Origin: Bacillota bacterium | Lineage (GTDB): Bacteria > Bacillota > Clostridia > Acetivibrionales > DSM-1351 | Reading direction: 5' to 3' | DNA: 64,000 nt | Assembly: GCA_023409265.1 (NCBI GenBank) | Contig: JAEYHZ010000008.1 | Coordinates: forward strand, 326,219-390,218 | Part shown: in pieces, positions 16,806 through 27,300 of the stretch | Numbering within the stretch: position 1 is the first letter of the stretch | Layout of the letters: each line of letters opens with the position of its first letter | Notes under the pieces: generated by a model | Told to the model about the DNA's origin: nothing | Databases searched by the model: none | The model's input: only the letters and a program-made list of their open reading frames with translations | Translations under genes and position numbers: made by a program

Positions 16806-17534
16806 CTATTGCGGACTTCCCCCAAACACTCCCACATACTGGTCCATCAGGTAGAATTTTCGTCCGTTCCACTTCAATACACTTTGTACATAACCTAAAG
16901 AATCAGCATGATATCTTCCCGCGATACTTTGGTACCCAAGCAGCTCGTAAATACCGTTACCGTCAAAATCAACAGGGTATAAACCGCTTAAAGGATCCAC
17001 CCACCCCTCAATGGGTTGCTTGAGAATCCCTTCGGGTGTATAAATCTCATCAAGATATTCCTTACCCTTATATGTAATATCAATAACAAAAGTTACATCT
17101 CGTTCAATGTTCTTTACCATTACCTTATAATAATTGGCATATTCAACTTTATAGCTGTATCTTTCATTATATTCTTCGTAGTCAAAAATCTGCTTAAGCT
17201 GATTGTTAACGTCTGAAAAGATATAATAAAACATGATTCCACCGCTTCCCCCCGAGGCTATTCCCACCATGATATCCTTTATTTTATCACCGCTGAAATC
17301 CTGTAAGGTAATTGTCGGAGAGTAACCTGAATCAGACTTAAGCCTGGCCTGCTGTTTTATGCCTGTTCTTCCGTCTCTTATTACGAGTGTAATATCCTGA
17401 ATATATCCGCTATTGGGCGTTCTTGTTCCGGTCAGATATACAAAGTCACGTATATTGTCACCATTGACGTCACCATATGCACCGGTAATGATATTTGCTT
17501 CATTCAGATGATCAAAACGGTTATTGTAATACAT
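16806..17534 (-). CDS. VCBS/FG-GAP repeat protein, unknown function
   Basis: A 242-residue protein with three Asp-rich calcium-loop repeats of FG-GAP/VCBS type: GDVNGDNIRDFVYL near residue 21, QDFSGDKIKDIMVG near 89 and VDFDGNGIYELLGY near 188. These would build part of a beta-propeller. No signal peptide or anchor is visible, so a cytoplasmic or spore-associated place is possible. A C-terminal GYVQSVLKWNGRKFYL strand pattern completes the blade. The start has GAGGAGAG about seven bases before the ATG. Neighbours do not reveal a role. Confidence 0.72.
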   Translation of the reverse strand: MYYNNRFDHLNEANIITGAYGDVNGDNIRDFVYLTGTRTPNSGYIQDITLVIRDGRTGIKQQARLKSDSGYSPTITLQDFSGDKIKDIMVGIASGGSGGIMFYYIFSDVNNQLKQIFDYEEYNERYSYKVEYANYYKVMVKNIERDVTFVIDITYKGKEYLDEIYTPEGILKQPIEGWVDPLSGLYPVDFDGNGIYELLGYQSIAGRYHADSLGYVQSVLKWNGRKFYLMDQYVGVFGGSPQ

Positions 17535-17888
17535 AGCTCTCCTCCTCTAAATTCCCACATTTCTTAACATCAGCGGAGCGTTGAATCCACCAGAAATGCA
17601 CATACGCTGTACGGCCCGGCATGGCCGTATTCACCGCCTATACAGACTGGAGTTGTTTTCACTGATGATATATAATATGGAACCTTTATATAATTGTGAT
17701 TTGATATTCACAATTATATATCGAAAGTGCTTACCCAAAAGAGCATTGGGCATCAAGACAAGTTTTGTTTTGTTTGCTAATATTAGGTACAAGTAGTACT
17801 CAGTTCCATCACGCCTTATCTTGCTCACGGTAAGTGCGTGCTTCATTCTCCTTTAATTTTTAGAGCAGGAAAGGTTAAGGTACAAATT
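17535..17888. other. Intergenic region with one strong hairpin
   Basis: It holds a hairpin with arms TATATAATTGTGA / TCACAATTATATA at 17693-17728. A minus-strand frame (17631-17846, 71 aa) runs through the hairpin. Its start has GGAG only one base away, so I do not call it a gene. A stretch at 17574-17645 (GAATCCACCAG, TTCACCGCCTATACAG) faintly recalls pieces of the dispersed element at 16419 and the hairpin at 16651. Confidence 0.4.
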
Positions 17889-18773
17889 ATGAAAGCATGG
17901 GAAGCTATCCAATCCAGTTTGATAATGATTGAGGAAAATCTATCAGGACCAATTACTATTGAAGAACTTGCTTCTTCATCACACTTATCAATGTTTTATT
18001 TTCAAAGAATGTTCAGCCGGCTTGTAGGAAAACCCGTTATGGAATATGTCAAACTGCGCCGTCTGGTAAACGCAGCGGATTATCTGGCACAGAACCAGGC
18101 AAAAATACTTGATGTTGCAATGAAGTATGGCTTTGAAAGCCATGAGAGCTTCACCAGATCCTTTAAAGAAACCTACAATATTACACCCGAGGAATACAGA
18201 AAATGTCCAAGACCTCTTTCACATTTCATAATGCCTGAACTCTCATTAAGTTACAGTATTGTTGACGAAAATGTCCCTATATTTGCAAACGGCATTATTC
18301 TTGAAGTGAAACGGGCTGCTATTGATGTTTCGCGTATCTTCTCGGGATATACAACACAGAACCCCATAAACGATACCCCTGGTATCGATTTTTTGGGAGA
18401 GCTCTGGAATAAGTTTCATGCTAACAAAGAGCGTATATCAAATCTGCTTCCCTCAGGCAACGAAGCAGGGATATCCTTTCCTGGTGAAAAGGCGGGCTAT
18501 TTCAGCTACTTTGCCGGTGCTGAGGTTAAAGACAATAGTTTGGAATCTGATTTTGAAAAGTACATTTTACCATCCGGAGAATACGTTGTTTGCTCCTTTG
18601 AAGCAGAAAATTTTCACCTTCTTACTACAGATGCATTGAATAAAGCACGTGATTACACCTTAGGAGTCTGGCTTCCGGCTCACAAACTTGAAATTGAACC
18701 CTTTATGGCTGAAATTTACTATGAGACAACACCGGAAGCTACTCTTATGGAAATCTGGCTAAAGTTAAGATAA
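17889..18773 (+). CDS. AraC-family regulator with effector-binding domain
   Basis: A 294-residue regulator from the ATG at 17889 (MKAWEAIQ); an upstream in-frame ATG at 17838 would add 17 residues that look non-coding. The AraC double helix-turn-helix occupies about 1-110, ending FESHESFTRSFKETYNITPEEYR. The rest resembles a GyrI-like small-molecule-binding domain, a SoxS/Rob-style layout often used for sensing drugs or metabolites. A TAAGG site lies 11 bases before the ATG. It ends 23 bases before a clear terminator, so it is a single-gene unit. Its target is unknown. Confidence 0.85.
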   Translation: MKAWEAIQSSLIMIEENLSGPITIEELASSSHLSMFYFQRMFSRLVGKPVMEYVKLRRLVNAADYLAQNQAKILDVAMKYGFESHESFTRSFKETYNITPEEYRKCPRPLSHFIMPELSLSYSIVDENVPIFANGIILEVKRAAIDVSRIFSGYTTQNPINDTPGIDFLGELWNKFHANKERISNLLPSGNEAGISFPGEKAGYFSYFAGAEVKDNSLESDFEKYILPSGEYVVCSFEAENFHLLTTDALNKARDYTLGVWLPAHKLEIEPFMAEIYYETTPEATLMEIWLKLR

Positions 18774-18795
18774 CAGTACCTCTTCAATCCGTCGT

Positions 18796-18826
18796 AAGCC
18801 GTGTGTCTTCCCACACGGCTTTTATT
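18796..18826 (+). terminator. Intrinsic terminator after AraC gene
   Basis: Perfect stem AAGCCGTGTG / CACACGGCTT with a six-base loop, followed by TTATTATT. It ends the AraC transcript and separates it from the ROK gene. Confidence 0.9.
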
Positions 18827-18906
18827 ATTCTCTTTTTCCTTGACTAAATAAAATTACAATGCTATCATAACTTTGTAAAACTGTTTTTAAAAGTGTTTTC
18901 GAAAGG

Positions 18907-19941
18907 ATGAAGGCGGTATTGAAAAACATAAGCGGTAATTCCCTGGTTATTAAAGAGGTTAATATCAATCTTGTCAGAAAGGTTCTGAAGGAAAAAGGGC
19001 AGGCAACCAAGCAACAGATTGCTCAAGTAACAGGATTAAGCACAGTTACTGTCAATACTGTACTTATAAAATTGATGCAGCAGAATGAAGCCTATGAAAT
19101 AGAATTATCTTCTTCCATTGGGGGCAGACGTGCACATCAATTCAAGTATAATTCAAACCACGCACTTGCGCTTATACTATTTCCATATGAAAACAAGGGA
19201 GAAATAATTGTACACTCTACCGTTATAAATCTTTCCGGAGAATGCGTAGAAGAGAATACTTCAAAGGTTGATACAATTAATTTGGAAGTGCTTGAGTATA
19301 TTATAAATGAGAGGTTGGCGGTGTACCAAAACGTAAAAGCACTGGGTTTTGGGCTGCCGGGGACAGAGAATGAAGGAAGAATGGTGGTGTCTGATTATAA
19401 AGCATTGCTGGGGGTCTCAATAACAGAATATTTCGGCCAAAAGTACAATAAACCGGTTATAATGGAAAACGATGTGAATGCTGCTGTTATAGGCTATTCC
19501 AAAAGAACTGGCACAGTCGGTGAAAGTACTGTTGTTTATTTATATTTTCCTGAGAAATATCCCCCTGGAGCAGGTATCTGTATAAACGGAAAACTTCATA
19601 AGGGTAAAAGAAACTTTGCAGGTGAAATATCCAATATTCCTCTGGATATCTCCTGGGAAGATACAGTCCTTTATTCATCCTATGATGAAATTTGCAAGGC
19701 AATAGGTAATATTATCATATCGGTCAGCAGCGTTATCGATCCTGATGTAGTTGTTTTGCATGGTAATTTCCTCACTCCGCAGCACCGTAGCTCTATCGCT
19801 GAGGTTTGCAGAAACAGACTTCCCCATAGTGTAGTTCCTGAAATTGTAATATCCTGCGATTTTGCGCAGGATTACCTGCAAGGTATGATCGTTAAGACTT
19901 TGGAAACGTTGGAACCCAACATAGCATTAACTCAAATATAA
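18907..19941 (+). CDS. ROK-family transcriptional regulator
   Basis: A 344-residue protein. The N-terminal winged helix (about 15-75, QATKQQIAQVTGLSTVTVNT) precedes a ROK sugar-binding domain with LGFGLPG and MENDVNAAVIG. The cysteine cluster of zinc-bound ROK kinases (CxCGxxGC) is absent, and the ATP-binding segment is weak, so it is a regulator rather than a kinase. The start is either ATG 18907 or TTG 18919. It lies 23 bases before the MFS gene, forming an operon, and probably represses sugar uptake until its ligand is bound. Confidence 0.88.
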   Translation: MKAVLKNISGNSLVIKEVNINLVRKVLKEKGQATKQQIAQVTGLSTVTVNTVLIKLMQQNEAYEIELSSSIGGRRAHQFKYNSNHALALILFPYENKGEIIVHSTVINLSGECVEENTSKVDTINLEVLEYIINERLAVYQNVKALGFGLPGTENEGRMVVSDYKALLGVSITEYFGQKYNKPVIMENDVNAAVIGYSKRTGTVGESTVVYLYFPEKYPPGAGICINGKLHKGKRNFAGEISNIPLDISWEDTVLYSSYDEICKAIGNIIISVSSVIDPDVVVLHGNFLTPQHRSSIAEVCRNRLPHSVVPEIVISCDFAQDYLQGMIVKTLETLEPNIALTQI

Positions 19942-19964
19942 CAACTTAAGGAGCAAAATACTTT

Positions 19965-21164
19965 ATGGCTACATTTTTTTTAATCATAATTTATCTGGCA
20001 TTTATCAGCCTGGGGTTACCAGATTCTCTATTAGGAGTGGCATGGCCGGTGATGCATTTTGATATCAAGGCTCCGTTGGAGGCAGCCGGTTTCGTTTCAA
20101 TGACCATAACAGCCGGAACAATCGTTTCAAGTCTGGCCAGCGGACATGTAATTAAAAAACTGGGTACAGGCAAGATCACCTTTATAAGCTGCGTTATGAC
20201 AGCCGGAGCTTTACTGGGTTTCTCATTTTCCAACTCCATTATCTGGTTGATTTTACTGTCAATCCCTTTTGGTCTTGGTGCCGGGTCAGTAGACTCAGCA
20301 CTTAACAACTATGTTGCTCTGCATTACGAGGCCCGCCATATGAGCTGGCTGCACTGCTTCTGGGGTGTAGGTGCTACGCTTGGGCCTGTGATAATGTCAT
20401 GGTTTATTGCCGGACATAACGAGTGGAGAGGCGGATACATCACCATTTCAATAATTCAGTTTGTACTAGCCTCTCTAATATTTTTTACCCTTCCTATGTG
20501 GAAAAGGAACGAAAACACCGAAGTTCACAAAGCAGATTTATCGGCAAATGAGGATGCTGAAGGGAAACATCTTATTGAAGAAAAGAAACAGAACGGAATT
20601 CTGAAAATAAAAGGTGTAAAACTTGCTTTGATTACATTTTTGCTCTATTGCGGTACAGAATCAACCATGGGGTTATGGGGGAGCAGCTATCTGGTAAACA
20701 TAAAAGGGATACCTGCGGCTGTTGCGGCACAATGGGTCTCACTCTATTATGCCGGAATCACAGTGGGAAGATTTATAACCGGATTTTTTACAATAAAAAT
20801 CAGCAACAAAGTACTTATACGCACTGGCCAGGTTACTGCATTGGTCGGTGCTTCACTAATACTTATGCCTTTCTCTTCCTATTTTTCCCTTGCAGGTTTT
20901 ATCCTGGTAGGCCTGGGCTGCGCACCTGTTTTCCCCTGCATGATACATGAAACACCGGTACGTTTTGGAAAAGAACATTCACAGAAAATAATCGGATATC
21001 AAATGGCAGTAGCCTATACCGGTATAACCCTGCTGCCGCCCTTACTTGGATTTATCCAGACCAGATTTACGCTTATAATAATGCCATTTTTTGTTGTGAC
21101 ATATATAGTAGCAATGCTCATCAGTTCCGAGAAGATAAACTCACTGATGAAAGCCGGAAGATAG
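19965..21164 (+). CDS. MFS sugar transporter
   Basis: A 399-residue membrane protein with twelve likely helices and a charged central loop at about 180-210 (NENTEVHKADLSANEDAEGK). SLGLPDSLLGVAWP at the start and FGLGAGSVDSALNNYVA in helix 4 are typical of FucP/GlcP-like major facilitators. It follows the ROK regulator gene by 23 bases with AAGGAG before the ATG, so substrate-responsive control is likely. In an amino-sugar cluster, GlcNAc or another monosaccharide is a reasonable substrate, but this is inference. Confidence 0.9.
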   Translation: MATFFLIIIYLAFISLGLPDSLLGVAWPVMHFDIKAPLEAAGFVSMTITAGTIVSSLASGHVIKKLGTGKITFISCVMTAGALLGFSFSNSIIWLILLSIPFGLGAGSVDSALNNYVALHYEARHMSWLHCFWGVGATLGPVIMSWFIAGHNEWRGGYITISIIQFVLASLIFFTLPMWKRNENTEVHKADLSANEDAEGKHLIEEKKQNGILKIKGVKLALITFLLYCGTESTMGLWGSSYLVNIKGIPAAVAAQWVSLYYAGITVGRFITGFFTIKISNKVLIRTGQVTALVGASLILMPFSSYFSLAGFILVGLGCAPVFPCMIHETPVRFGKEHSQKIIGYQMAVAYTGITLLPPLLGFIQTRFTLIIMPFFVVTYIVAMLISSEKINSLMKAGR

Positions 21165-21239
21165 TACAAACCATATTCACGGGTGAATGGAAGTCTTATT
21201 AATAATCATTTATAATATCAGATAGCTGGGGATTTATTG

Positions 21240-21532
21240 AGGAAATAGATGAATCAATTTTTGTACGCCGCTATACGGCTCAAAGCCATAACATGGCTCA
21301 GGAGGTTAGCTTGAAAGACTTCATTTACTAATTGTCTTCCAAGCCAACCTATGAATTTATGGCCACGCGACATATTCAAAGTATAATAATATGTTATTGA
21401 AACAAAAAAATATTGACTATATACTTTGAAAGCGCGCATGGCCAATTAACCTCCTTTATTCGCCTTATAGCGGATTAGGAGTGAATAATTTCATCAATTT
21501 TTGTGGCCGCTATACGGCTCATGGAGGTTAAT
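21240..21532 (+). promoter_or_regulatory. Dispersed structured leader element, long copy A
   Basis: A complex element ending in GGAGGTTAAT directly before the AraC start. In order it holds CGCCGCTATACGGC, then AGGAGGTTAG, a hairpin CTTG/CAAG, ATTTATGGCC paired with GGCCAATTAACCTCC, CGCCTTATAGCGG, GGAGTGAATAATTTCATCAA and GGCCGCTATACGGC. ATTAACCTCC can pair with the terminal GGAGGTTAAT, and GCCTTATAGCGG with CCGCTATACGGC, hiding the ribosome binding site. The first block is a second, partial copy of the last, so the element is internally duplicated. Other copies are at 14119-14192 and 48620-48836. Confidence 0.6.
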
Positions 21533-22390
21533 ATGGAAGCACATCACCAAACCACTATTAACATATACACCGGACACTTACCTGTTAATGTCTTTAATAC
21601 CGACGTACAGGTCTTTCCTCCTCATTGGCATGAAAGGGTGGAAATAGTTTATGTCCTCGGAGATGAACTTAAAATTGGCTTGAACAATTCTGTTTACACT
21701 TTACACAACAGGGATATTCTCATCATTAACATGGGAGAGGTACACTATTTTCTCATGCAGCCGCAAAAATGTGACAGAATTATAATTCAGTTTGATTTGT
21801 CACTGTTTGAAGAAATTGCCAACAGTATTTCGGGCAGGAGGCTAAGTCAGCCGTTAATAACCCGCGATGCCCCAAGAGGAAGCGACGGTTTCTCTGTTCA
21901 TGAATATTTTGAGCGTAATATTCTGGGAATCAATGATGAGATCAGAAGCAGGAATCCGGGTTTTGAATTTTTTGTGGCAGCCAGGCTGTGTGAACTGGCC
22001 GCCGGAATGATAAGGTATATTCCCAATGAAAAATTATGCCCTGCTGAAAAGAATAAACAAATAAAGCAACTGGAACTTCTGGAAGAAGTAACAAACTATA
22101 TTGACAAAAATCTGCACAGGGAAATCAGCCTTTCAGAGGTTTCCAAACATGTTAACTTCAGCAAGTATCATTTTACAAGATTTTTCAAGGACACCACAGG
22201 TATGACCTTTTGGAAATATTTAAACAATTATAAGGTTTCTAAAGCTGCCAACCGCTTAATAAATTCATCGGATTCCATACTTGAAATAGCATTCGATTCA
22301 GGCTTTAACAGCATAAAGACTTTTAACCGGGTCTTTAAGCAGGTAAGAGGCTGTTCACCTTCCGCCTTTAAAAAAGCAATAATTGAGTAG
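21533..22390 (+). CDS. AraC-family regulator with cupin sensor domain
   Basis: A 285-residue regulator from the ATG at 21533, which has GGAGG five bases upstream; the longer frame from 21503 reads into the leader element. The N-terminal cupin (about 15-110) shows PPHWHERVEIVYVL, a sugar-sensing fold, and two AraC helix-turn-helices fill about 185-282, ending SIKTFNRVFKQVRGCSPSAF. It is followed by a probable glycosidase gene, with the first good start 121 bases on. Control of that gene is likely. Confidence 0.92.
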   Translation: MEAHHQTTINIYTGHLPVNVFNTDVQVFPPHWHERVEIVYVLGDELKIGLNNSVYTLHNRDILIINMGEVHYFLMQPQKCDRIIIQFDLSLFEEIANSISGRRLSQPLITRDAPRGSDGFSVHEYFERNILGINDEIRSRNPGFEFFVAARLCELAAGMIRYIPNEKLCPAEKNKQIKQLELLEEVTNYIDKNLHREISLSEVSKHVNFSKYHFTRFFKDTTGMTFWKYLNNYKVSKAANRLINSSDSILEIAFDSGFNSIKTFNRVFKQVRGCSPSAFKKAIIE

Positions 22391-22511
22391 TATCCAGCAA
22401 GCTTTGACGAGAAATTTTTCAGAATTTTTCTTAAAATCAATCCATAAAATACTTTTTTCAAAAGACGATATATATTTTTATTTTGCCGTATGGGGCTTAT
22501 GGGAGGGTTTT

Positions 22512-24218
22512 ATGTCCTACAAAAATTTTTCGGTGTCGGTATTCTTTAATGCTCACGATCTGGAAGTTCTCAACAGGGATAATTTATTTGAGGAGTGCTA
22601 CGAATTCTTTTCAAAGCACATAGATATTGACAAGGTATATTTGGAAACCTACCGCGGCAGTACGTATTTATCAAAGGACGATATGCTGGCCTGCAAAGAG
22701 TTTTTCAATAAGAAGGGCATAAAAGTTTCCGGAGCTATTACTACTACCCAGAAATGCGATATCATCTGGGATTTCCGCTCCTTTTGCTACAGTGATCCTC
22801 AGCAGAGAAAACAATTATGCGATATAGTAGCCTACACTGCAGGTATTTTTGATGAGATTATACTTGATGACTTTTATTTTACCAACTGCAAATGCGATTT
22901 GTGCATTGAGGCCAAGGGCAGCAGCAGCTGGTCCGATTTCAGAACAGCACAGATGGCCCAGGTCTCCAGAGAAATTATGAGTACGGCAAAACAAATAAAC
23001 CCTTCTATAAATATGATCATAAAGTACCCGAACTGGTATGATCATCACCAGTTTACAGGCTATACCCCCGGAGATCAGGTCAATATTTTTGATTCCTTCT
23101 ATACCGGAACCGAAACCAGGGATTCCAGATATACTCAGCAGGTACTTCAAAGATACCTGGGCTATTTCATAATGAGATATTTCGAGAGCATTAATCCGGG
23201 AAAAAATCTCGGCGGCTGGTTCGATACCTTTGACTGTTCCCTCAATGCCTATGTTGAGCAGCTTAATATGACCGTTTTCTCCAAAGCGAGAGAAATCACT
23301 CTTTTCTGCGCCGGCCTTCTTGCAACCGACTACCGTATATGCGTTCCTGTTGCCGGACATGTTTTCAGTGAGCTTGACACGATTGCAGGACAGTTGGGAG
23401 AGCCTGTGGGTATTCCCTGCTACAAACCTTTTAAATCAGAGGGTGAAGATTTTATTCATGGCTACCTTGGAATGCTGGGGCTTCCACTGCAGCCCACTCC
23501 CCTGTACCCCTCGGACAGCAAACTCCTCCTGCTTACAGAGAGTGCAAAAAAGGACCCTGCTATCGTCAGCAGGATAAAAGCAAGCCTTTCTGCCGGGAAC
23601 CAGGTTGTCATTACGTCAGGTCTCTTGAGAGCCCTGAACGATCAACTATCCGATATAGCAGAAATACATTACACGGATAAAAAGGCATTGATTAAAACCT
23701 ATGCCGCAACAATGGAGACCTGCTCCTTCAAAGACTATTATACTTCAGACAGGGAAATAATAATCCCGCATATAGATTTCAAAACCAATGATACCTGGCA
23801 AAGAGCAGTAGGATTGGACAACTTTAACAACCATCCGGTTCTGCTGGAAAACAAATACAGTAAAGGCAAGCTCTATGTTCTGACAATACCTGATAATCAG
23901 GGTGATATTTACAGTTATCCCGAAGGAGTTCTGAATGTGGTCAGGGAGGTTGTGTCAAAGGAATTGCCGCTGCATATAGAAGCACCCTCACAGGTAGGTT
24001 TGTTTTTATATGACAACAACACTTTTATAATTGAATCCTTCAGAGAAACAAACACAGAAGTTACTATTACAGTTCACAAGGAAAATGCCGCATTACGCCA
24101 GCTTGCCACCAATAAACATAGAATGGGTGCTAAAATAGAAAAAATCGCTGGTAATGGAGTAACTTATTTCAAGGTGTTCCTACGCCCGGGTACATATAAA
24201 ATACTTGCAATAGATTAA
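22512..24218 (+). CDS. Putative TIM-barrel glycoside hydrolase (GH42-like layout)
   Basis: A 568-residue protein from the ATG at 22512, which has GGGAGG five bases upstream; the 43 codons before it are spacer. The N-terminal part looks like a TIM barrel with strand ends GAITTTQ, FDEIILDDFYFTNCKCDLC and MIIKYPNWYDHHQF. The LDDFYF and FDTFDC acids are catalytic candidates. The C-terminal half, with LLLLTESAKKDP and GNQVVITSGLLRAL, resembles the glutamine-amidotransferase-like trimerisation domain of GH42 enzymes. It has no signal peptide. It follows an AraC regulator gene, so an oligosaccharide-processing role is inferred. I cannot name the family with certainty. Confidence 0.6.
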   Translation: MSYKNFSVSVFFNAHDLEVLNRDNLFEECYEFFSKHIDIDKVYLETYRGSTYLSKDDMLACKEFFNKKGIKVSGAITTTQKCDIIWDFRSFCYSDPQQRKQLCDIVAYTAGIFDEIILDDFYFTNCKCDLCIEAKGSSSWSDFRTAQMAQVSREIMSTAKQINPSINMIIKYPNWYDHHQFTGYTPGDQVNIFDSFYTGTETRDSRYTQQVLQRYLGYFIMRYFESINPGKNLGGWFDTFDCSLNAYVEQLNMTVFSKAREITLFCAGLLATDYRICVPVAGHVFSELDTIAGQLGEPVGIPCYKPFKSEGEDFIHGYLGMLGLPLQPTPLYPSDSKLLLLTESAKKDPAIVSRIKASLSAGNQVVITSGLLRALNDQLSDIAEIHYTDKKALIKTYAATMETCSFKDYYTSDREIIIPHIDFKTNDTWQRAVGLDNFNNHPVLLENKYSKGKLYVLTIPDNQGDIYSYPEGVLNVVREVVSKELPLHIEAPSQVGLFLYDNNTFIIESFRETNTEVTITVHKENAALRQLATNKHRMGAKIEKIAGNGVTYFKVFLRPGTYKILAID

Positions 24219-24272
24219 CAGAATCTGACTATACAGTGAGCCATCACTTGTATATATGTGTATTATGTGTGT

Positions 24273-24301
24273 GAGTAAAGCGCCCTTGAGGCGCTTTACT
24301 C
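24273..24301. terminator. Convergent-gene stem-loop
   Basis: Perfect 12-bp stem GAGTAAAGCGCC / GGCGCTTTACTC with a five-base loop, overlapping the stop codon of the minus-strand FtsX-type gene and lying between converging genes. There is no T-run on either side, so it may act by structure only. Confidence 0.6.
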
Positions 24302-27300
24302 AACGGATTTCAAGGATTCTATCATACTGATCTTCTTCAGTTTAAAATGCATTACAATATTAACCAGAACAGCAAACACTGCAGTGAGCACGGCTGCCAT
24401 AAGGTAACTGTACCAGTATATATCCCTTCCAAACATTACAACATCAATTTCCGAGGTTTCCAGTACAAATCTGTTCAGTACAATTCCTCCCAGAAGACCT
24501 ATGCTGATATTGATAAGAGTCAGAATAATATTTTCCCGGAACACATATTCCGACACCTCCAGGTCATAGAAGCCCAGGACCTTGATACTTGCAATCTCCC
24601 TGACTCTTTCAGTTATATTTATGTTTGTCAGATTGTATAAAACCACAAAAGCAAGAGCTCCGGCAGAAAAGATCATTACAAATACTATGCTGTTCAAATT
24701 CCCCACCATATCGCTGAAGTTTTGTTCATTGGTCCTGTTGAAGTTCATTTGTAGTACTGCTGCCTTGCTGGCCAGTTGGGAGCTTATCTGATCGTCGGCC
24801 TCCCGGGATACCTTTTTCTCTTTTAGCAGAATGCTGTTGGATACCGGTTTTTCTCCGAATTCCTTTTCAAATAGTGTCCTGGTCATATATACATAATGTA
24901 AAGTATAATTTTCATTTATTGCTGCAATCTTTACTTCCACACTCTTAAATTCGCCATCCTTTATAGTCATCCTGTCTCCGACTTTAAGATTTAATACTTT
25001 TGCGAGCTTTTCCCCAATTATGACACCGTCGTCGGTAAGTTTCAGAGGTTTTTTCCCATGCATCCTGTGAACTGAAATAAATTGGCTCAATTTTTCATTA
25101 TCCTCCGGTACTATGAGATTGATCTTCTGCCAGTCCTCCTGATAGCCCGCATCAAAATTCTTAAGACGGACATTGAGCATTTTCTCCACATTGCTGTTGG
25201 CCTGGATAACGCTGACCACCTCCAGCTTATCCTGTTCTTTTGCATTTTCATCTATAATAATCATTGCATTAAATTTGAAAACCTCACCGTACTGTCTTGG
25301 AACGATACTGGAAATGGCGTCCCTCAACCCAAAGCCCGCCAGCATCAAAGATGTACAACCTGCCACTCCCAGAAGCGTCATAAATAATCTCTTTTTATAC
25401 CTGAATAAATTTCTGATGGTTACCTTGCTGAAAAAATTCAACCTGTTCCATATAAAAGGTATTCTTTCCAGAAACACTCGTTTTCCCATTCTGGGTGCTT
25501 TGGGTCTCATTAAAGCAGAAGGCTGTTCATTAAGTTCCCTGTAACAGGCCAGATATACCGCCAGGGAAGTGCAGGCCAGCGCCCCCAGAGTTATCCAGAA
25601 TACATAATCAAGTCTGAAGGGCATGATGGTGGGCGGGAGCCGGTAAAGCATACTGTAAGCATTGGTTATGACAAAGGGAAACAGCTTGAGACCAATGGAC
25701 AGACCTGCCAAGCTGCCGGTTATGCTTGCAATGGCAGCATAAACAAGGTACTTGGAGGCTATGGCAAAACTACCGTAACCCAGTGCTTTAAGAGTGCCAA
25801 TCTGAATTCTCTGTTCTTCGACCATCCTTGTCATTGTGGTTAGACATACAAAGGCGGCAACAAAAAAGAAAAACACCGGGAAAATTTTTGCTATGGCATC
25901 AATTCTTTTTGTATCTTCAGAATATGATGTGTAGCCGGGATTATTATTCCTGTCCATTATATACCACTTGGGTCTCTTTATATCCTTAACCTTCTGTTCT
26001 GCTTCGGCAATCTCTTTTCTTGCATCCTCAAGCTTCTTATCCGATACATATTTCTGTTTTTCATATTCGGTGCGTCCCTCTTCCAGCGTTTTTTCCGACT
26101 GTTCCAGCTTCAGAGCTGCTTCGTTGAGTTTTTTTGCACCTTCTCTTTTTTGTTTTTTAAAAAGCGTTTTTTGTTTGGTAATTTCTTTTGCTCCCGCATC
26201 AAGTTCCAGTCTGGTCTTTATTAATTCAGCTTCAGCTGCAGCCGCTTGAGGAGCAGGCATACTTTCTCTGTTCTCTTCAAAAAGCCTCAGGTTCTCGGCA
26301 TACTTTATTTCTCCGCTTTCTAGTATACTTTCAGCCTTTCCAAGCTTGGCTTCTGAAGTTGCAAGCTTTTTATCAAATAAATCCCTCTGCCTTTCCAGGT
26401 CAAGCTTACCTCTTTTTATATCAGCCTCACCTTTTTTAAGGTTATCCAGGGCCTCCGACAATTTTATTTGTTGCTCCTTTTCACCTTCAGCCAGCTCTTT
26501 TTTCGAATCCTCAAGCTTTTGCCCGGCATCTCGGTAAACCTCATTGTACCGCTGTTCCTCTCTAATACCGGCAATATCTTCAAACTTTTTCCGGTCTCTT
26601 TTCACAATTTCCCTGTATGCTTCACTGAACGCAGAAAGCCCCTTTGTACCCTGCAGTGTAATATTTAAATCCGTGTATACCTCCATATTAAAGTCCTCTT
26701 CTGGAATGATTGCATATAATGCTACTGTCCCGTTTCCGAGGTTTGATGTTCCCTTCTCAAACGTCAGGTAATAAGGTGTTTCAATCTGCCCCACAACTTT
26801 GTAGGTTGACTGTTTCAGGTAATCCGATATTGCCCTGTCCTCCCTGCCGGAACTCAGAGAAACTTCTTCTCCAATTGCAATATTCACTCCTCCGATTTTA
26901 CCTTTTTCAACTGCACATTCTCCCGGCTTTTCAGGCATTCTTCCCTCGATTACTCTATACCTGTTAAGATACCCGTCCGTCTCCTGCTTCAGCTTATCCA
27001 GAGGGACACAATGAAGCTTGGCAACTTTGTCCTCATTATCGGCCTTCATTATTGCATCAATGCTGTAAGAGGGCATTATCTCCCCGACAGCCTGACTGTT
27101 TTTTACCGCCTCCACATCATCTTTGTTGAAGCCATATGTAGATACCAGCCTGAGATCCATTAGTTTATAGTCCTCAAAGTATTTGTCGGCAGTCAATTGC
27201 ATATCGGGACAGGTGACCTTGACCCCTGCAAAGAACCCGGTGCCCAGTGCAATTATGGCAAATATGGCCACAAACCTGCTTCTTGTCCTCCACAGTTCTC

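Noticed and set aside
17631..17846. 71-codon minus-strand gene
   Set aside because: GGAG is one base from the ATG and the frame passes through a strong hairpin; not enough support.
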